Assembly (NCBI RefSeq): GCF_014279975.1
Contig: NZ_CP047936.1
Span: forward strand, 1,860,001 to 1,924,000
DNA: 64,000 nt
Direction: 5' to 3'
DNA from: Synechococcus sp. BIOS-U3-1
GTDB taxonomy: Bacteria > Cyanobacteriota > Cyanobacteriia > PCC-6307 > Cyanobiaceae
In this document: positions 1 through 9,283 of the stretch, piece by piece
How the letters are laid out: every line of letters begins with the position of its first letter
How positions within the stretch are numbered: the first letter of the stretch is position 1
The notes under the pieces: generated by a model
Told to the model about the DNA's origin: nothing
The model's database searches: none
Seen by the model: only the letters and a program-made list of their open reading frames with translations
Translations under genes and position numbers: made by a program

Positions 1-639
1 GACGAACTAGCTGCCTACCTGTCCTGCGGAGTCTCCGTTCATCGCCCGCAGCAGGTCCATGGAAACCTCGTGCTTGAGGCTTCCGTTGCCACTGCAGCAC
101 CATGGCCCGATGCCGATGGGTTAGTGAGTGATCGCGGCGGCCAGAGCCTCTGGGTTTGTGGCGCCGACTGCACCCCCGTTTTGCTTGCGGATCCCGAAAG
201 CGGGCACGTCGCCGCATGCCATGCAGGCTGGCGCGGCGTGGCCAGCCGGATCCTGCCCACCGCGATCGACAAGCTTGAACAGCGAGGCGCCCGTAGGGAA
301 CAGCTGATCGTTGCCCTTGGACCAGCGGTCAGTGGTGAGCGCTATCAAGTGGAACAATCAGTGGCGCTTCAGGTGGGTGAGGCGTTGGCAACCGAGCTCA
401 GATCACTCGAGCAGCTGCAGAGGCAAGCTGTCATTCATCCTGATCCAGAGCAGGGGCGCTGCCGTTTAGATATCCGACAAGCCGCCTTGCAGCAACTGAA
501 AGCAGAAGGGATTGACAGCAGCAAGATCACAACATGTCCGCTCTGCACGGTCGCTGAACCCAGTCTGTTTCACTCCTGGCGACGCGATCAGGTGAAGGCA
601 GTTCAGTGGAGTGGAATCGTCGGACAGGCGACGATCTGA
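1..639 (+). CDS. Laccase-domain (YfiH/PgeF family) protein, 5' end outside window
   Basis: Reading frame 1 is open from the first base, so the start lies upstream and 212 residues are visible. The three family metal-ligand signatures are present: His in QQVHGN at the very start, Cys in GADCTPVL, and His in ACHAGWRG. The family was first called polyphenol oxidase; characterised members act on purine nucleosides (phosphorolysis, adenosine deamination), and E. coli PgeF edits peptidoglycan precursors. The cytoplasmic role here is inferred from family only. It converges on the FAD gene downstream with 9 bases between stops. Confidence 0.9.
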   Translation, partial: DELAAYLSCGVSVHRPQQVHGNLVLEASVATAAPWPDADGLVSDRGGQSLWVCGADCTPVLLADPESGHVAACHAGWRGVASRILPTAIDKLEQRGARREQLIVALGPAVSGERYQVEQSVALQVGEALATELRSLEQLQRQAVIHPDPEQGRCRLDIRQAALQQLKAEGIDSSKITTCPLCTVAEPSLFHSWRRDQVKAVQWSGIVGQATI

Positions 640-648
640 ACGCCTGCA

Positions 649-2316
649 TTAGTTCGATATCGGCTCGAGCAGACGCAATGCAACCGCTTCAGCAGCCCGA
701 ATACCATCAATTGCTGCCGAAAGAATCCCGCCTGCATAACCGGCACCCTCCCCAGCAGGCGTGAGACCGTGCACATTGAGCGACTCCAGGCGATCATCCC
801 GAGGGATGCGCAGCGGCGACGAAGTGCGGGTCTCGACCCCGGTCAGAACGGCATCAGGGTGGTCATAACCAGAAAGCTTCTGACCGAATGCCGGCAGAGC
901 TTCCCTCAGGGCATCCACCATCGGTTCCGGTAGAAGCTTGGCAAGGTCAGTGGGTTGAACACCAGGTTGATAGGAGGGACTCACTGATCCAAGCGACGTG
1001 GATGGCCTTCCGGCCAAAAAATCCTCCTGTCGCTGCACTGGGGCGCTGTAGTCCTGACCACCGAGTTGGAAAGCGAGGGATTCGAGTTCACGCTGAAACA
1101 CCAGGCCCGCGAGTGGATCTGCGGGCCAACGTTCATGAGACTCCAGGTCTGCATCCGACACAGGCACCACCAGCCCGCTGTTGGCGTTTCGTTCATTGCG
1201 GGAGTGCTGGCTCATGCCATTGGTCACAACACGACCTGGTTCAGAGGTCGCACCCACCACAAACCCACCGGGGCACATACAGAAGCTGTAAACGCAGCGA
1301 CCGTTAGCAGCGTGATGCACCAGCTTGTATTCAGCGGCACCGAGCAACGGATGGCCAGCGGCATCCCCCCAGCGGGCGTTGTCGATCAGCGACTGCGGGT
1401 GCTCGATCCGAAGGCCAATCGCGAAGGGCTTTCGTTCCATGGCAACACCATTGCGATCCAGCATCGCGAACGTATCCCTGGCCGAATGTCCAGGAGCCAG
1501 AATCACCTGAGTGCAGTCGACACGATTGCCATCGGCCAGTTGCAGCCCGATGATCCGCGTCGGCTTACCACCAGTGGCGCTGGCAGGCTCTAACAGAAGT
1601 TGTTCCACGCGGGCACCAAAGCGGACCTCACCGCCAAGAGCCTCAATCTGAGCGCGCAACCCCCTGACCACTGTCGCCAGCTTGAACGTGCCGATATGGG
1701 GGCGGTGTCGGGTGAGGATGTCGCGGTTGGCGCCGCATTTCACCAGCTCTTCAAGCACTTTGCGGCCGTAATGAACGGGATCGCTGATCTGGCTATAAAG
1801 CTTGCCATCGGAAAAGGTTCCGGCTCCCCCCTCGCCGAACTGCACGTTGGATTCGGGGTTGAAAGTCGCTCGACGACGCCAGAAGCCAAACGTGTCGCGA
1901 CTTCTCTGCTTCACCGCCTGTCCGCGCTCCAGCAGCAATGGACGGAATCCCATCTGTGCAAGCAACAGTGCGGCGAAGTAACCACAGGGTCCTGCCCCAA
2001 TCACCACCGGCCGCACCCATGACGCATCGAGAGGACTGGTTGGAGCGTGGGCAACAAATCGGTAGGACTCATCAGGCCTGCGACGAATGCGTCGGTCGGC
2101 CGAGCATCGGCGCAACAACGCTTTCTCCCCCCGTACCTGAACATCCACGCTGTAGATGATCCGGATTCGATCCCGACGACGGGCATCAATGCTCTGCTTC
2201 ACCAACTGGTGGGAGATCAGTTGCTCTCGAGGTACTCGCAGGCACCGCAGAACAGCCTGCTCAAGGTCATCCTCCGTATGGTCTAGCTCCAGACGAAGCT
2301 CGCTCAGGCGCAACAC
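649..2316 (-). CDS. NAD(P)/FAD-dependent oxidoreductase (COG2509-like)
   Basis: This 555-residue protein starts with GTG at 2316. The first 100 residues form a basic N-terminal domain. A classic dinucleotide-binding loop, VIGAGPCG, sits near residues 105-112, with an acidic residue (E130) closing the Rossmann beta-alpha-beta unit. A second flavin signature, GEGGAGTFSDGKL, follows, and the C-terminal PAGEGAGYAGGI segment resembles the FAD-contacting end of the HI0933/COG2509 family. The substrate is unknown. It is not clearly in an operon: 143 bases separate it from the gene cluster upstream. Confidence 0.88.
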   Translation of the reverse strand: MLRLSELRLELDHTEDDLEQAVLRCLRVPREQLISHQLVKQSIDARRRDRIRIIYSVDVQVRGEKALLRRCSADRRIRRRPDESYRFVAHAPTSPLDASWVRPVVIGAGPCGYFAALLLAQMGFRPLLLERGQAVKQRSRDTFGFWRRRATFNPESNVQFGEGGAGTFSDGKLYSQISDPVHYGRKVLEELVKCGANRDILTRHRPHIGTFKLATVVRGLRAQIEALGGEVRFGARVEQLLLEPASATGGKPTRIIGLQLADGNRVDCTQVILAPGHSARDTFAMLDRNGVAMERKPFAIGLRIEHPQSLIDNARWGDAAGHPLLGAAEYKLVHHAANGRCVYSFCMCPGGFVVGATSEPGRVVTNGMSQHSRNERNANSGLVVPVSDADLESHERWPADPLAGLVFQRELESLAFQLGGQDYSAPVQRQEDFLAGRPSTSLGSVSPSYQPGVQPTDLAKLLPEPMVDALREALPAFGQKLSGYDHPDAVLTGVETRTSSPLRIPRDDRLESLNVHGLTPAGEGAGYAGGILSAAIDGIRAAEAVALRLLEPISN

Positions 2317-2459
2317 GAGCTCTCTGCCTCCCGGACCCCCAAAAACAACATTACCGGCAGGACACTGAACAATTTTGAGCTTCTCCCGGACTCCTCAGCG
2401 TGGCTGATTCGGGATAACACGTGATGGGCAAAACCCTCTCCCATAAACCAGAGAAGCCC

Positions 2460-2684
2460 TTAAAGAGACTCTTCAGGTTCATCGGCCTTGGGCTCAGCTT
2501 CGGTGCTCCCCCCTTGGATTGCCAGTGAAAGGAGTCCGGCGACCAGCAGCAGACTGCCGATGCCGATGGCAAGAGATCGGTTGTCCGACGCGGCGTCACC
2601 CCAGATCGCTGTGCTCAGAAAAGCTGAGCCAAGAAGCACACACGGCACCATGACAATCCCAGAGGCAATGCGGTTGCGTGCCAT
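2460..2684 (-). CDS. Small two-helix membrane protein, unknown function
   Basis: This 74-residue protein is not recognised. The chosen ATG at 2684 follows an AGGAG ribosome site 7 bases upstream. It starts one base after the stop of the secreted protein gene, so it is probably the last gene of an ilvB transcript. Two hydrophobic stretches (about residues 6-28 and 37-57) predict two membrane helices, and the tail is acidic (several E and D). A longer in-frame start at 2723 would overlap the upstream gene and lacks the ribosome site. Confidence 0.7.
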   Translation of the reverse strand: MARNRIASGIVMVPCVLLGSAFLSTAIWGDAASDNRSLAIGIGSLLLVAGLLSLAIQGGSTEAEPKADEPEESL

Positions 2685-2685
2685 T

Positions 2686-3045
2686 TCAGGCTCCTGGACA
2701 GGTGACCTGAGCCAGACCTTCATTCACCAGTCCAGCGCCGAGATCAAGTTCATCTCCAATCGGAGTGACTCTTGCCAACAGAACACCATCTGCACTGCCC
2801 TCCGGCCGCAGATTCACCCGTCGGCGACGGGGAAGCTCGCGACGCATCCAATCCTGCGCTTGCTGCTCATCCTCAGGGTCTACCTGAACACAGGCCAGCT
2901 GCACGCTGTAGTTGCGATTGCGATCACCAATCTGCAGAAGCGTTGCCGAACGCACCTGCAGAACTTCTGCAGCAAACGCCTGGGGAGGCAGCACCAGCAA
3001 CAGCATCAAGCTGAGGGCGGCTGCGATGAGAATGCCAAATCTCAC
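2686..3045 (-). CDS. Secreted SNase-like/nuclease-homologue protein
   Basis: The likely start is GTG at 3045, which overlaps the ilvB stop in a GTGA; this gives 119 residues beginning with a signal peptide (RFGILIAAALSLMLLLV, cleavage after QAFA). The remaining ~95 residues (VLQVRSATLLQIGDRNRNY, ending VNEGLAQV) resemble the beta-barrel core of thermonuclease-like proteins, including the LVNEGLAQV helix. I cannot see a full Arg/Glu catalytic set, so nuclease activity is doubtful. The overlap implies translational coupling to ilvB, though no functional link is evident. A longer start at 3135 would run 94 bases into ilvB. Confidence 0.7.
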   Translation of the reverse strand: MRFGILIAAALSLMLLLVLPPQAFAAEVLQVRSATLLQIGDRNRNYSVQLACVQVDPEDEQQAQDWMRRELPRRRRVNLRPEGSADGVLLARVTPIGDELDLGAGLVNEGLAQVTCPGA

Positions 3046-4853
3046 TGGGCTCCGGGATGGGAGAAAGAACTTCCGGAGTGCTGGAAAGCCAACTCGGGAT
3101 CGGCAGGCAGACCCACCATCTGAGCATTGCTGCAACCGGGTGGAACCATCGGATAGCAGTTCTCACCCCGGCGAACATGCACATCGACCAGGGTTGGATG
3201 TGGTGAAGCGAAGGCCTCGGCCAGCCGGGTGTGGAGATCATCGCGCTCAACGATCTTCATCCCCTCCACTCCAAACGCTTGGGCCAGAGCTTCGAAATCC
3301 GGCATACCGCCAAGCATGTCCGAAGCGGAATAACGCTCGTCGTAGAAACTCTCCTGCCATTGACGAACCATCCCCTGCCAGTGATTGTTCACAATCACCA
3401 CCTTCACCGGGATCCTGTATTGAGCCAGAGTGCCCAGTTCCTGAATATTCATGAGCACACTGGCGTCACCAGCAATGCACACCACCTGACGATCAGGACA
3501 AGCAACCTGGGCGCCCAGAGCAGCAGGCATCCCGAAACCCATTGTCCCCAGTCCAGCGCTGCTGATCCAGCCACGTGGACCATTGCGTAGATATTGAGCA
3601 GCCCACATCTGATGCTGGCCTACATCCGTCGTGACGATGGCTCCAGGTGCCAAGTCACGGACAGCCATCAACACTTCCTGGGGATAGATGGGACCTTCTT
3701 GAGGCGGTATGGAAAGGGGATAACGCTGTTTCCATTCGCGGATCCTCTCCAACCAAACGGCGGTCTGCGGTTCGGGGGAACGTCGCAAACTCAGATCCAC
3801 CAGCGCGGCAAGGCTGGTACCGACATCACCGAGGACTGCGACCTCAGGACGTCTGTTTTTGCCGATCTCAGCCGGATCGATCTCGAAATGGATCACCCGG
3901 GCCCGTGGAGCAAAGGTGTCGAGCTTCCCCGTCACCCGATCATCAAAGCGAGCACCAACGGCAATCAGTAAATCGCAATCGGTCACAGCAAAGTTGGCGT
4001 AAGCCGTGCCATGCATGCCCAGCATGCCGAGTGCCAGTGGGTGGTTCTCGTCAAAAGCGCCCTTACCCATCAGCGTTGTGGTGACAGGGATCTGGTAGCG
4101 CTCTGCAAGCACGGCGATGCTGTCATGAGCCGATGAAGCAATCGCACCACCACCGACATAAAGGAGAGGGCGCTGTGCTTTCGCGATCAGATCAAGCGCT
4201 GCTTCGATCGACTGGGAATCAGGCGCTGGGGTCGAGCCGAACCCTGCAGGAACAACGGATCCCGGTTCGACCGGGATGTAATCAAACTCCTCTTGGCCAA
4301 CATCTTTGGGGATGTCAATCAACACAGGACCGGGTCGGCCCGAGGCAGCAATGTGAAAGGCCTGAGCAACCACCGAGGCGAGATCAGCCGGGTTTCGCAC
4401 AACCCAGGAATGTTTCACGATCGGCAACGTGATGCCGAAAATGTCAGTCTCCTGAAAAGCATCAGTACCAATTGCCGTCCGCGGAACCTGACCGGTGATC
4501 ACCACCATCGGTACTGAATCCATCTGGGCAGTGGCAATGCCTGTGACCAAATTGGTAGCCCCAGGACCGGACGTGCCAAAACACACACCCACCCGACCGG
4601 TCGCGCGGGCATAGGCGTCAGCCGCATGGGTTCCGCCTTGCTCGTGACGCACCAGGAAGTGACGCAACCAACCCTCGCTTTCGGCCACATGCAGGGCGTC
4701 ATAGATCGGAAGGATGGCGCCGCCTGGGTAGCCAAAAATCGTGTCCACACCGTGCAAGCGCAGAGCATCCATCAAGGCCTGCGCTCCGCTCATCCTGCGG
4801 CTTCCATCGCTGCTGGACGCTGTGTCGGCCGTAGGAGCGGAGATCAGCGTCAC
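3042..4853 (-). CDS. ilvB: Acetolactate synthase large (catalytic) subunit
   Basis: This enzyme condenses two pyruvates, or pyruvate and 2-oxobutyrate, in branched-chain amino acid synthesis using thiamine diphosphate and FAD. The 603-residue protein has the usual three-domain order. The catalytic glutamate is E71 in VRHEQGG, after FGYPGGAILP. The C-terminal ThDP/Mg site is GDASVLMN followed by VIVNNHWQG (about residues 455-490). The start is GTG at 4853. The regulatory small subunit IlvH is not in this window. The stop overlaps the following gene by four bases. Confidence 0.96.
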   Translation of the reverse strand: MTLISAPTADTASSSDGSRRMSGAQALMDALRLHGVDTIFGYPGGAILPIYDALHVAESEGWLRHFLVRHEQGGTHAADAYARATGRVGVCFGTSGPGATNLVTGIATAQMDSVPMVVITGQVPRTAIGTDAFQETDIFGITLPIVKHSWVVRNPADLASVVAQAFHIAASGRPGPVLIDIPKDVGQEEFDYIPVEPGSVVPAGFGSTPAPDSQSIEAALDLIAKAQRPLLYVGGGAIASSAHDSIAVLAERYQIPVTTTLMGKGAFDENHPLALGMLGMHGTAYANFAVTDCDLLIAVGARFDDRVTGKLDTFAPRARVIHFEIDPAEIGKNRRPEVAVLGDVGTSLAALVDLSLRRSPEPQTAVWLERIREWKQRYPLSIPPQEGPIYPQEVLMAVRDLAPGAIVTTDVGQHQMWAAQYLRNGPRGWISSAGLGTMGFGMPAALGAQVACPDRQVVCIAGDASVLMNIQELGTLAQYRIPVKVVIVNNHWQGMVRQWQESFYDERYSASDMLGGMPDFEALAQAFGVEGMKIVERDDLHTRLAEAFASPHPTLVDVHVRRGENCYPMVPPGCSNAQMVGLPADPELAFQHSGSSFSHPGAQ

Positions 4854-4913
4854 TGTGACTACACGAGGAACTGATCCTCAAGATTAAGGGCCGGCCTGTC
4901 GATTTGCCGACAC

Positions 4914-6089
4914 TCAGAGCAGTCCGAGTGCATGTAGCGGACCCTGGCCACTAATGATTTCGAGCAGAAAGGCTGAGAAGCCCAGCATGGCCAATCGCCC
5001 GTTCCAAACTTCGGAACTGTTGTTCCAGCCCCACTCCCATTTCTCCTGGGGATAGAGCTTCACTTTGGTTGGTAATTCAGCTGCCGCATCAAGGCTGACT
5101 TCAGGGCCTTCAAGACTGGTCACCACAAGGTCAGCTAATCCCTCGATGAACGGGGGATAGGTGTCGAGAGCACGCACACGCCGGAAATTCACCACACCGG
5201 ACTCGGTGGCGAGTTCGCGGTACTCGATGTCAATCTCCTCAAGGGTCTCGATGTGCTCACTGACAAAGCTGATCGGCACCACGACCAAATCGTTGGTCTT
5301 GGCTTTGCCGAGCTCTTCCAGAGCTTCTTCGGTGTAGGGCTTCAGCCACTCCACCGGACCCACACGACTTTGATAAGCGAGGGTGTGGGGATTGTCGTGA
5401 CCGACAAGCTCCTCGAGCTTGTTCATGATCAGGGCCGTGCAAGCCTCGATTTGCTGTTGATACGGATCACCGGCTTCTTCGACGTAGCTCTTTGGAACAC
5501 CATGAGCGCTGAAGAACACGTGAGCCTTGTGGGGGTCATCGCTATTGCGAACTTCCTCGGCGATCAGCTCAGCCATCGCCGTGACGTAGCCAGGGTGATC
5601 AAACCAGCTGCGAATGCAGCGGATCGGCAACTTCTCGAAGACACCGTCCCCCTGCCGCAGGCGCTGGAGCTCACGGAAACTTGAACCACTTGTACTGATA
5701 GAGAAGTGCGGATAAAGCGGAAGCACCACCACCTGATCCATTCCATCTGCCTTGATATCTGCGACGGCGGACTCTGTGAAGGGATGCCAGTAGCGCATGG
5801 CCACATAACTGGTGGCCTCGATTCCCCGTTGCCGCAGAAGGCTCTGCAGCTCTCGAGCCTGCTGCTCGGTGATGCGACGAAGTGGTGAGCCGCCACCGAT
5901 GGAGCGATAGGCACTTTGTGACTTGCCGCTGCGAAGGGTGCTGATCAGCCAGGCCAAAGGCTTTTGCAGCGCTGGAATGGGCAACCGGATGATCTCCGGA
6001 TCAGCAAAGAGATTGAAAAGGAAGGGACCGACGTCCTGAATCCGCTCAGGGCCACCCAGATTGAGTAGTACGACACCGACCCGAGCCAT
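4914..6089 (-). CDS. hemH: Ferrochelatase with C-terminal chlorophyll-binding (CAB) helix
   Basis: It inserts Fe2+ into protoporphyrin IX, the last step of heme synthesis. The 391-residue protein has a type I ferrochelatase core of about 320 residues with the catalytic histidine H196 in [11 protein letters not shown] and the conserved Glu-rich helix [12 protein letters not shown] linker then leads to a C-terminal membrane segment with the light-harvesting signature [12 protein letters not shown], typical of cyanobacterial and plastid ferrochelatases and thought to sense chlorophyll. The start is ATG at 6089. It diverges from the recombinase gene across 71 bases that contain a dyad. Confidence 0.97.
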   Translation of the reverse strand: MARVGVVLLNLGGPERIQDVGPFLFNLFADPEIIRLPIPALQKPLAWLISTLRSGKSQSAYRSIGGGSPLRRITEQQARELQSLLRQRGIEATSYVAMRYWHPFTESAVADIKADGMDQVVVLPLYPHFSISTSGSSFRELQRLRQGDGVFEKLPIRCIRSWFDHPGYVTAMAELIAEEVRNSDDPHKAHVFFSAHGVPKSYVEEAGDPYQQQIEACTALIMNKLEELVGHDNPHTLAYQSRVGPVEWLKPYTEEALEELGKAKTNDLVVVPISFVSEHIETLEEIDIEYRELATESGVVNFRRVRALDTYPPFIEGLADLVVTSLEGPEVSLDAAAELPTKVKLYPQEKWEWGWNNSSEVWNGRLAMLGFSAFLLEIISGQGPLHALGLL

Positions 6090-6100
6090 GTCTGGAAACG

Positions 6101-6128
6101 ATTGCAGGGGTTGAGAGTAACCCGCAAT
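6101..6128. promoter_or_regulatory. Imperfect inverted repeat in hemH/recombinase divergent promoter
   Basis: The arms ATTGC plus GGGTT (6101-6105 and 6108-6112) pair with AACCC plus GCAAT (6119-6128) around a six-base spacer GAGAGT. This makes ten pairs with a two-base bulge. It lies 12 bases from the hemH start and 32 bases from the recombinase start. It could be an operator, a transcript hairpin, or a recombinase binding site; nothing in the sequence decides between these. Confidence 0.4.
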
Positions 6129-6160
6129 AACGGCATCTTGACGATGTCCTGAAGGAAAGG

Positions 6161-7345
6161 ATGTCTCTAAGCGAGCCGCTTGAGGAGATCAGGCGAAATT
6201 CGAATGCAGCGTTGGCGTCGATCGGCATCGGTCTACGTATCGAATGTCGCGGTCGCCGAGTGAACCTGCGTGGCTTGTTGCCTATGCGTCAACAACCAGG
6301 CCAGCGATCGGTGCAACGTCTCAGCCTCGGACTTGAGAACAACAGGGATGGATTGCTCGAAGCCGAACAGATCGCTCGGGTGATCGATGCCCAACTCAAA
6401 CGCGACCAGTTTCGATGGGAGCATTGGATCAAGGCCCCAGAGCAGACAACATCCGGCTCTGCAGGTCAAACTCGGGCACTGCTTGACCAGCAACTTCAGA
6501 CCTTCGAGCGGGTCTTTTTTGCTGATCCCCGACGGCGCCGATCCCCTTCCGGCAGTCGAACCACATGGACTGGTGCTTACAACCCCTACTTGCGCCGACT
6601 GCGCTCACTTGCCGGCAAGGAAACCGGCCCAATTGGTGCAGACCTTCTGCTTCAGACCTTGCACAGCTACCCAGATGGCAGCCGCAGTCGTCAGCAATGC
6701 AGCACAGCCCTGGCAAGCCTGGCCAGGCATCTGGAACTAGAACTGCCCGAGAACTGGCGAGCCGAAGCAGCAGGCTATGGCCTGCATCGAGCTCGGTTCC
6801 GCCAGCTTCCCAGCGACCAAAGAATTCTCGAGAGCATCCTGCAGATTCCCAATCCACGCTGGCGGTTGGCCTATGGCCTGATGGCCACCTATGGGCTTCG
6901 TAACCATGAAGTGTTCTTCAGCGACCTCTCCGCTCTGAGCGACGAGGGAGATCGCGTGATCCGGGTCTTGCCCACCACCAAAACAGGTGAGCACCAAGTT
7001 TGGCCTTTCAATCCGGAATGGGTCGAGCGGTTTGACCTGCTGAAACTTGGACGAGACCCGCAGGCACTGCCAGTCATCACCACTGATCTGAGGGCAACGA
7101 CCCTGCAGCAAGTGGGACGACGAGTCACCGAGCAATTTCGCCGCTACGACCTTCCCCTCACCCCTTATGACCTTCGCCATGCCTGGGCAGTGAGAACCAT
7201 TCACATCGGTCTACCTGACACGGTTTCCGCGAGAATGATGGGTCACTCAGTGGCCATTCACACTCGCACCTATCACCACTGGATCACCCGCCGCGATCAA
7301 CAGCAGGCCGTCGATGCAGCGCTCGCGCGACAACACGCGTCATGA
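6161..7345 (+). CDS. Tyrosine recombinase / phage-integrase family protein
   Basis: This 394-residue protein has a C-terminal tyrosine recombinase domain. The visible catalytic set is R247 (YGLRNHE), a Lys near 274 (TTKTGEH), YDLRH at 336-340 with R339 and H340, GH at 361-362, and the nucleophile Y371 in RTYHHW. The usual His of HxxR is Tyr, as in some family members. The N-terminal 200 residues would hold the arm and core DNA-binding domains. A strong GAAGGAAAGG site precedes the ATG. No neighbouring phage genes, tRNA target or direct repeats are seen, so this may be a resident chromosomal recombinase rather than part of an active element. The stop overlaps the next start (ATGA). Confidence 0.85.
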   Translation: MSLSEPLEEIRRNSNAALASIGIGLRIECRGRRVNLRGLLPMRQQPGQRSVQRLSLGLENNRDGLLEAEQIARVIDAQLKRDQFRWEHWIKAPEQTTSGSAGQTRALLDQQLQTFERVFFADPRRRRSPSGSRTTWTGAYNPYLRRLRSLAGKETGPIGADLLLQTLHSYPDGSRSRQQCSTALASLARHLELELPENWRAEAAGYGLHRARFRQLPSDQRILESILQIPNPRWRLAYGLMATYGLRNHEVFFSDLSALSDEGDRVIRVLPTTKTGEHQVWPFNPEWVERFDLLKLGRDPQALPVITTDLRATTLQQVGRRVTEQFRRYDLPLTPYDLRHAWAVRTIHIGLPDTVSARMMGHSVAIHTRTYHHWITRRDQQQAVDAALARQHAS

Positions 7346-8592
7346 GGAATCAGTGGCTGAACAATCAGTGGCTCAAGCTGGCGGCACTGCTACTGACGAC
7401 ACTGCCACTACTCCCTACCGCTGGAGAGTCAGCGACTACCTCGCCAGAGGAGGTGTCTTCCGTGTTGCCGATCACGGAATTGCAAACCTGGATGAACGAA
7501 GCCGGTGTTCCAGGAGTGAGCATCTCGGTAATCAAGGATTTCGAGATCCATTGGACGCTCGCTTTTGGGAGGGCGGATGCAAGCTCACATCGCCCAGTGA
7601 CAACGAGCACGTTGTTTCAGGCGGCCTCGATCAGTAAACCAGTGATGGCCGTCGCAGCGGCAGTCCTGGCTGAGCAAGGGCAACTCGACCTCGACGGGGA
7701 TCTAGCTGAGATGTTGCGCTCATGGGACATGCCTGCACTGGCTGAGGGCATCACGTCTCCCATCACGCCGAGAATGCTGCTCAGTCACACATCGGGTCTG
7801 GGAGATGGCCTTGGTTTCCCCGGCTATCGACCGTCAGAAGCTCTTCCAGACACGCTGAGCATCTTGAACGGAGTCCCACCCGCCACGACGGTGGCAATCC
7901 GTCCGAGCTTTCCGCCGATGAGCCAATCCCGTTACTCAGGTGGAGGCAGCGTTGTGATGCAGCAACTGCTGATGGATGTGACTGGACGGTCTTTTCCAGA
8001 TCTAATGCGCTCCACTTTGCTTCAACCACTCGGCATGTTGATGAGCACCTATCAACAGCCTCTGAATGGATCGCTACGGCATTCAGCTGCCTTGGCCCAT
8101 GACACCAAAGGGGAGCGCCTGGATGTTCCATGGATGATCTATCCAGAGCTTGCTGCCGCAGGGCTTTGGAGCACAGCAGAGGAGCTTGCAGCTCTAGTGC
8201 GTTCTTTGCAGAGAACAGCTGCTGGAGACGTGTTGCAGCCGTTATCCAGAAAACTCGTCCGAGATCTCTGGCAACCAGTCGGGGTTGGGTCCTTCGGCTC
8301 TGGATTCCACGTGTTCCAGCAAGGAGAAGGCTGGTACTTCGCTCACATTGGAGCCAATCGGGGCTATCGCAGCTTTTTGATGGCACATCAATCCAAGGGA
8401 TATGGCCTTGTGGTCATGACCAATGGAGAAGGAGGGGAGACGCTGATTGAAAGGATCTGCCGTCGCATCCAACGGTTTTATGACTGGGATGTGCAACAGA
8501 CGGAAGGGCAATTCCGTTTTGCGCCACAGAGAGGTCTTGGCTGCCTTCCGAAGGTTCGGGCCACTGAGCCCAGACCTTCAACGTCAGGATGA
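7342..8592 (+). CDS. Class C beta-lactamase-like serine hydrolase, exported
   Basis: This 416-residue member of the beta-lactamase/D-alanyl carboxypeptidase superfamily has an N-terminal hydrophobic signal (WLKLAALLLTTLPLL). The nucleophile motif is SISK at residues 96-99. The second motif is RYSGGGS with Tyr. The third is HIGANRG, in place of KTG, which is common in the esterase/peptidase branch of this family. Substrate unknown; a periplasmic peptidoglycan or ester hydrolase is likely, and antibiotic resistance should not be inferred. Its ATG overlaps the recombinase stop, so the two are probably co-translated. Confidence 0.85.
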   Translation: MRNQWLNNQWLKLAALLLTTLPLLPTAGESATTSPEEVSSVLPITELQTWMNEAGVPGVSISVIKDFEIHWTLAFGRADASSHRPVTTSTLFQAASISKPVMAVAAAVLAEQGQLDLDGDLAEMLRSWDMPALAEGITSPITPRMLLSHTSGLGDGLGFPGYRPSEALPDTLSILNGVPPATTVAIRPSFPPMSQSRYSGGGSVVMQQLLMDVTGRSFPDLMRSTLLQPLGMLMSTYQQPLNGSLRHSAALAHDTKGERLDVPWMIYPELAAAGLWSTAEELAALVRSLQRTAAGDVLQPLSRKLVRDLWQPVGVGSFGSGFHVFQQGEGWYFAHIGANRGYRSFLMAHQSKGYGLVVMTNGEGGETLIERICRRIQRFYDWDVQQTEGQFRFAPQRGLGCLPKVRATEPRPSTSG

Positions 8593-8632
8593 ACGCTCTG
8601 GATGACGTCCCTCTCATCCACTCCTGATCCTG

Positions 8633-9283
8633 ATGACCTCGTTTTTGCGGCCACTGGCCTACCGCTACCGCTGGATCTACGACACGGTGACCGCGATCTC
8701 ATCACTGAGCGTGGGTGGAGTCGAACAACTCCGCCGTCTGGGGCTGGAAGCCCTGCAATCCATGTTGGAGCCCGGAGCACCCGTGCTGGATCTCTGCTGC
8801 GGCAGCGGCGAGGCTGCAGCACCTTGGCTAGCCGCGGGCTTCGATGTCACAGGACTAGATCTCTCTCCACTGGCACTCGCTCTGGCCGCCCGACGACACC
8901 CAAGCCTCAAGCGGGTGGAGGGTTTAGCCGAGGAACCCCCGTTACAGGACGGCAGCTTCTGTGCCATTCAGCTGAGCGTGGCACTGCATGAATTTCCTCG
9001 CCGCGAGCGGGAGCTTGTACTACGCCAGAGCTTGCGACTGTTGAAACCGGGTGGCTGGCTGGTGATTGTGGACCTACACCCGGCAGGGCCTTGGCTGCGA
9101 CTGCCGCAACAACTGTTCTGCGCCTTGTTTGAAACCGACACGGCCACGTCCATGCTGGAAGATGACCTGCCATCTCAACTGCAGCAACTCGGTTTCACAG
9201 CGGTGAAGCAGGAGTTACTGGCCGGGCAGGCCCTGCAGCGCATCACCGCTGCGCGCCCCCGCATCGATGCACCCTCGTCATGA
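8633..9283 (+). CDS. Class I SAM-dependent methyltransferase
   Basis: This 216-residue protein carries motif I VLDLCCGSGE (residues 51-60), the acidic motif II in VTGLDLSP, and the post-motif LLKPGGWLVIVDLHP. These features fit the Methyltransf_11/25 fold found in small-molecule methyltransferases. The acceptor cannot be told from sequence. The stop overlaps the cobO start in an ATGA, so the pair is co-translated. A corrinoid or pigment substrate is possible from context but unproven. Confidence 0.85.
   Translation: MTSFLRPLAYRYRWIYDTVTAISSLSVGGVEQLRRLGLEALQSMLEPGAPVLDLCCGSGEAAAPWLAAGFDVTGLDLSPLALALAARRHPSLKRVEGLAEEPPLQDGSFCAIQLSVALHEFPRRERELVLRQSLRLLKPGGWLVIVDLHPAGPWLRLPQQLFCALFETDTATSMLEDDLPSQLQQLGFTAVKQELLAGQALQRITAARPRIDAPSS

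Noticed and set aside
6161-7345. Prophage or integrative element suggested by the recombinase
   Set aside because: No phage genes, direct repeats, tRNA or composition change flank it; neighbours are core genes.
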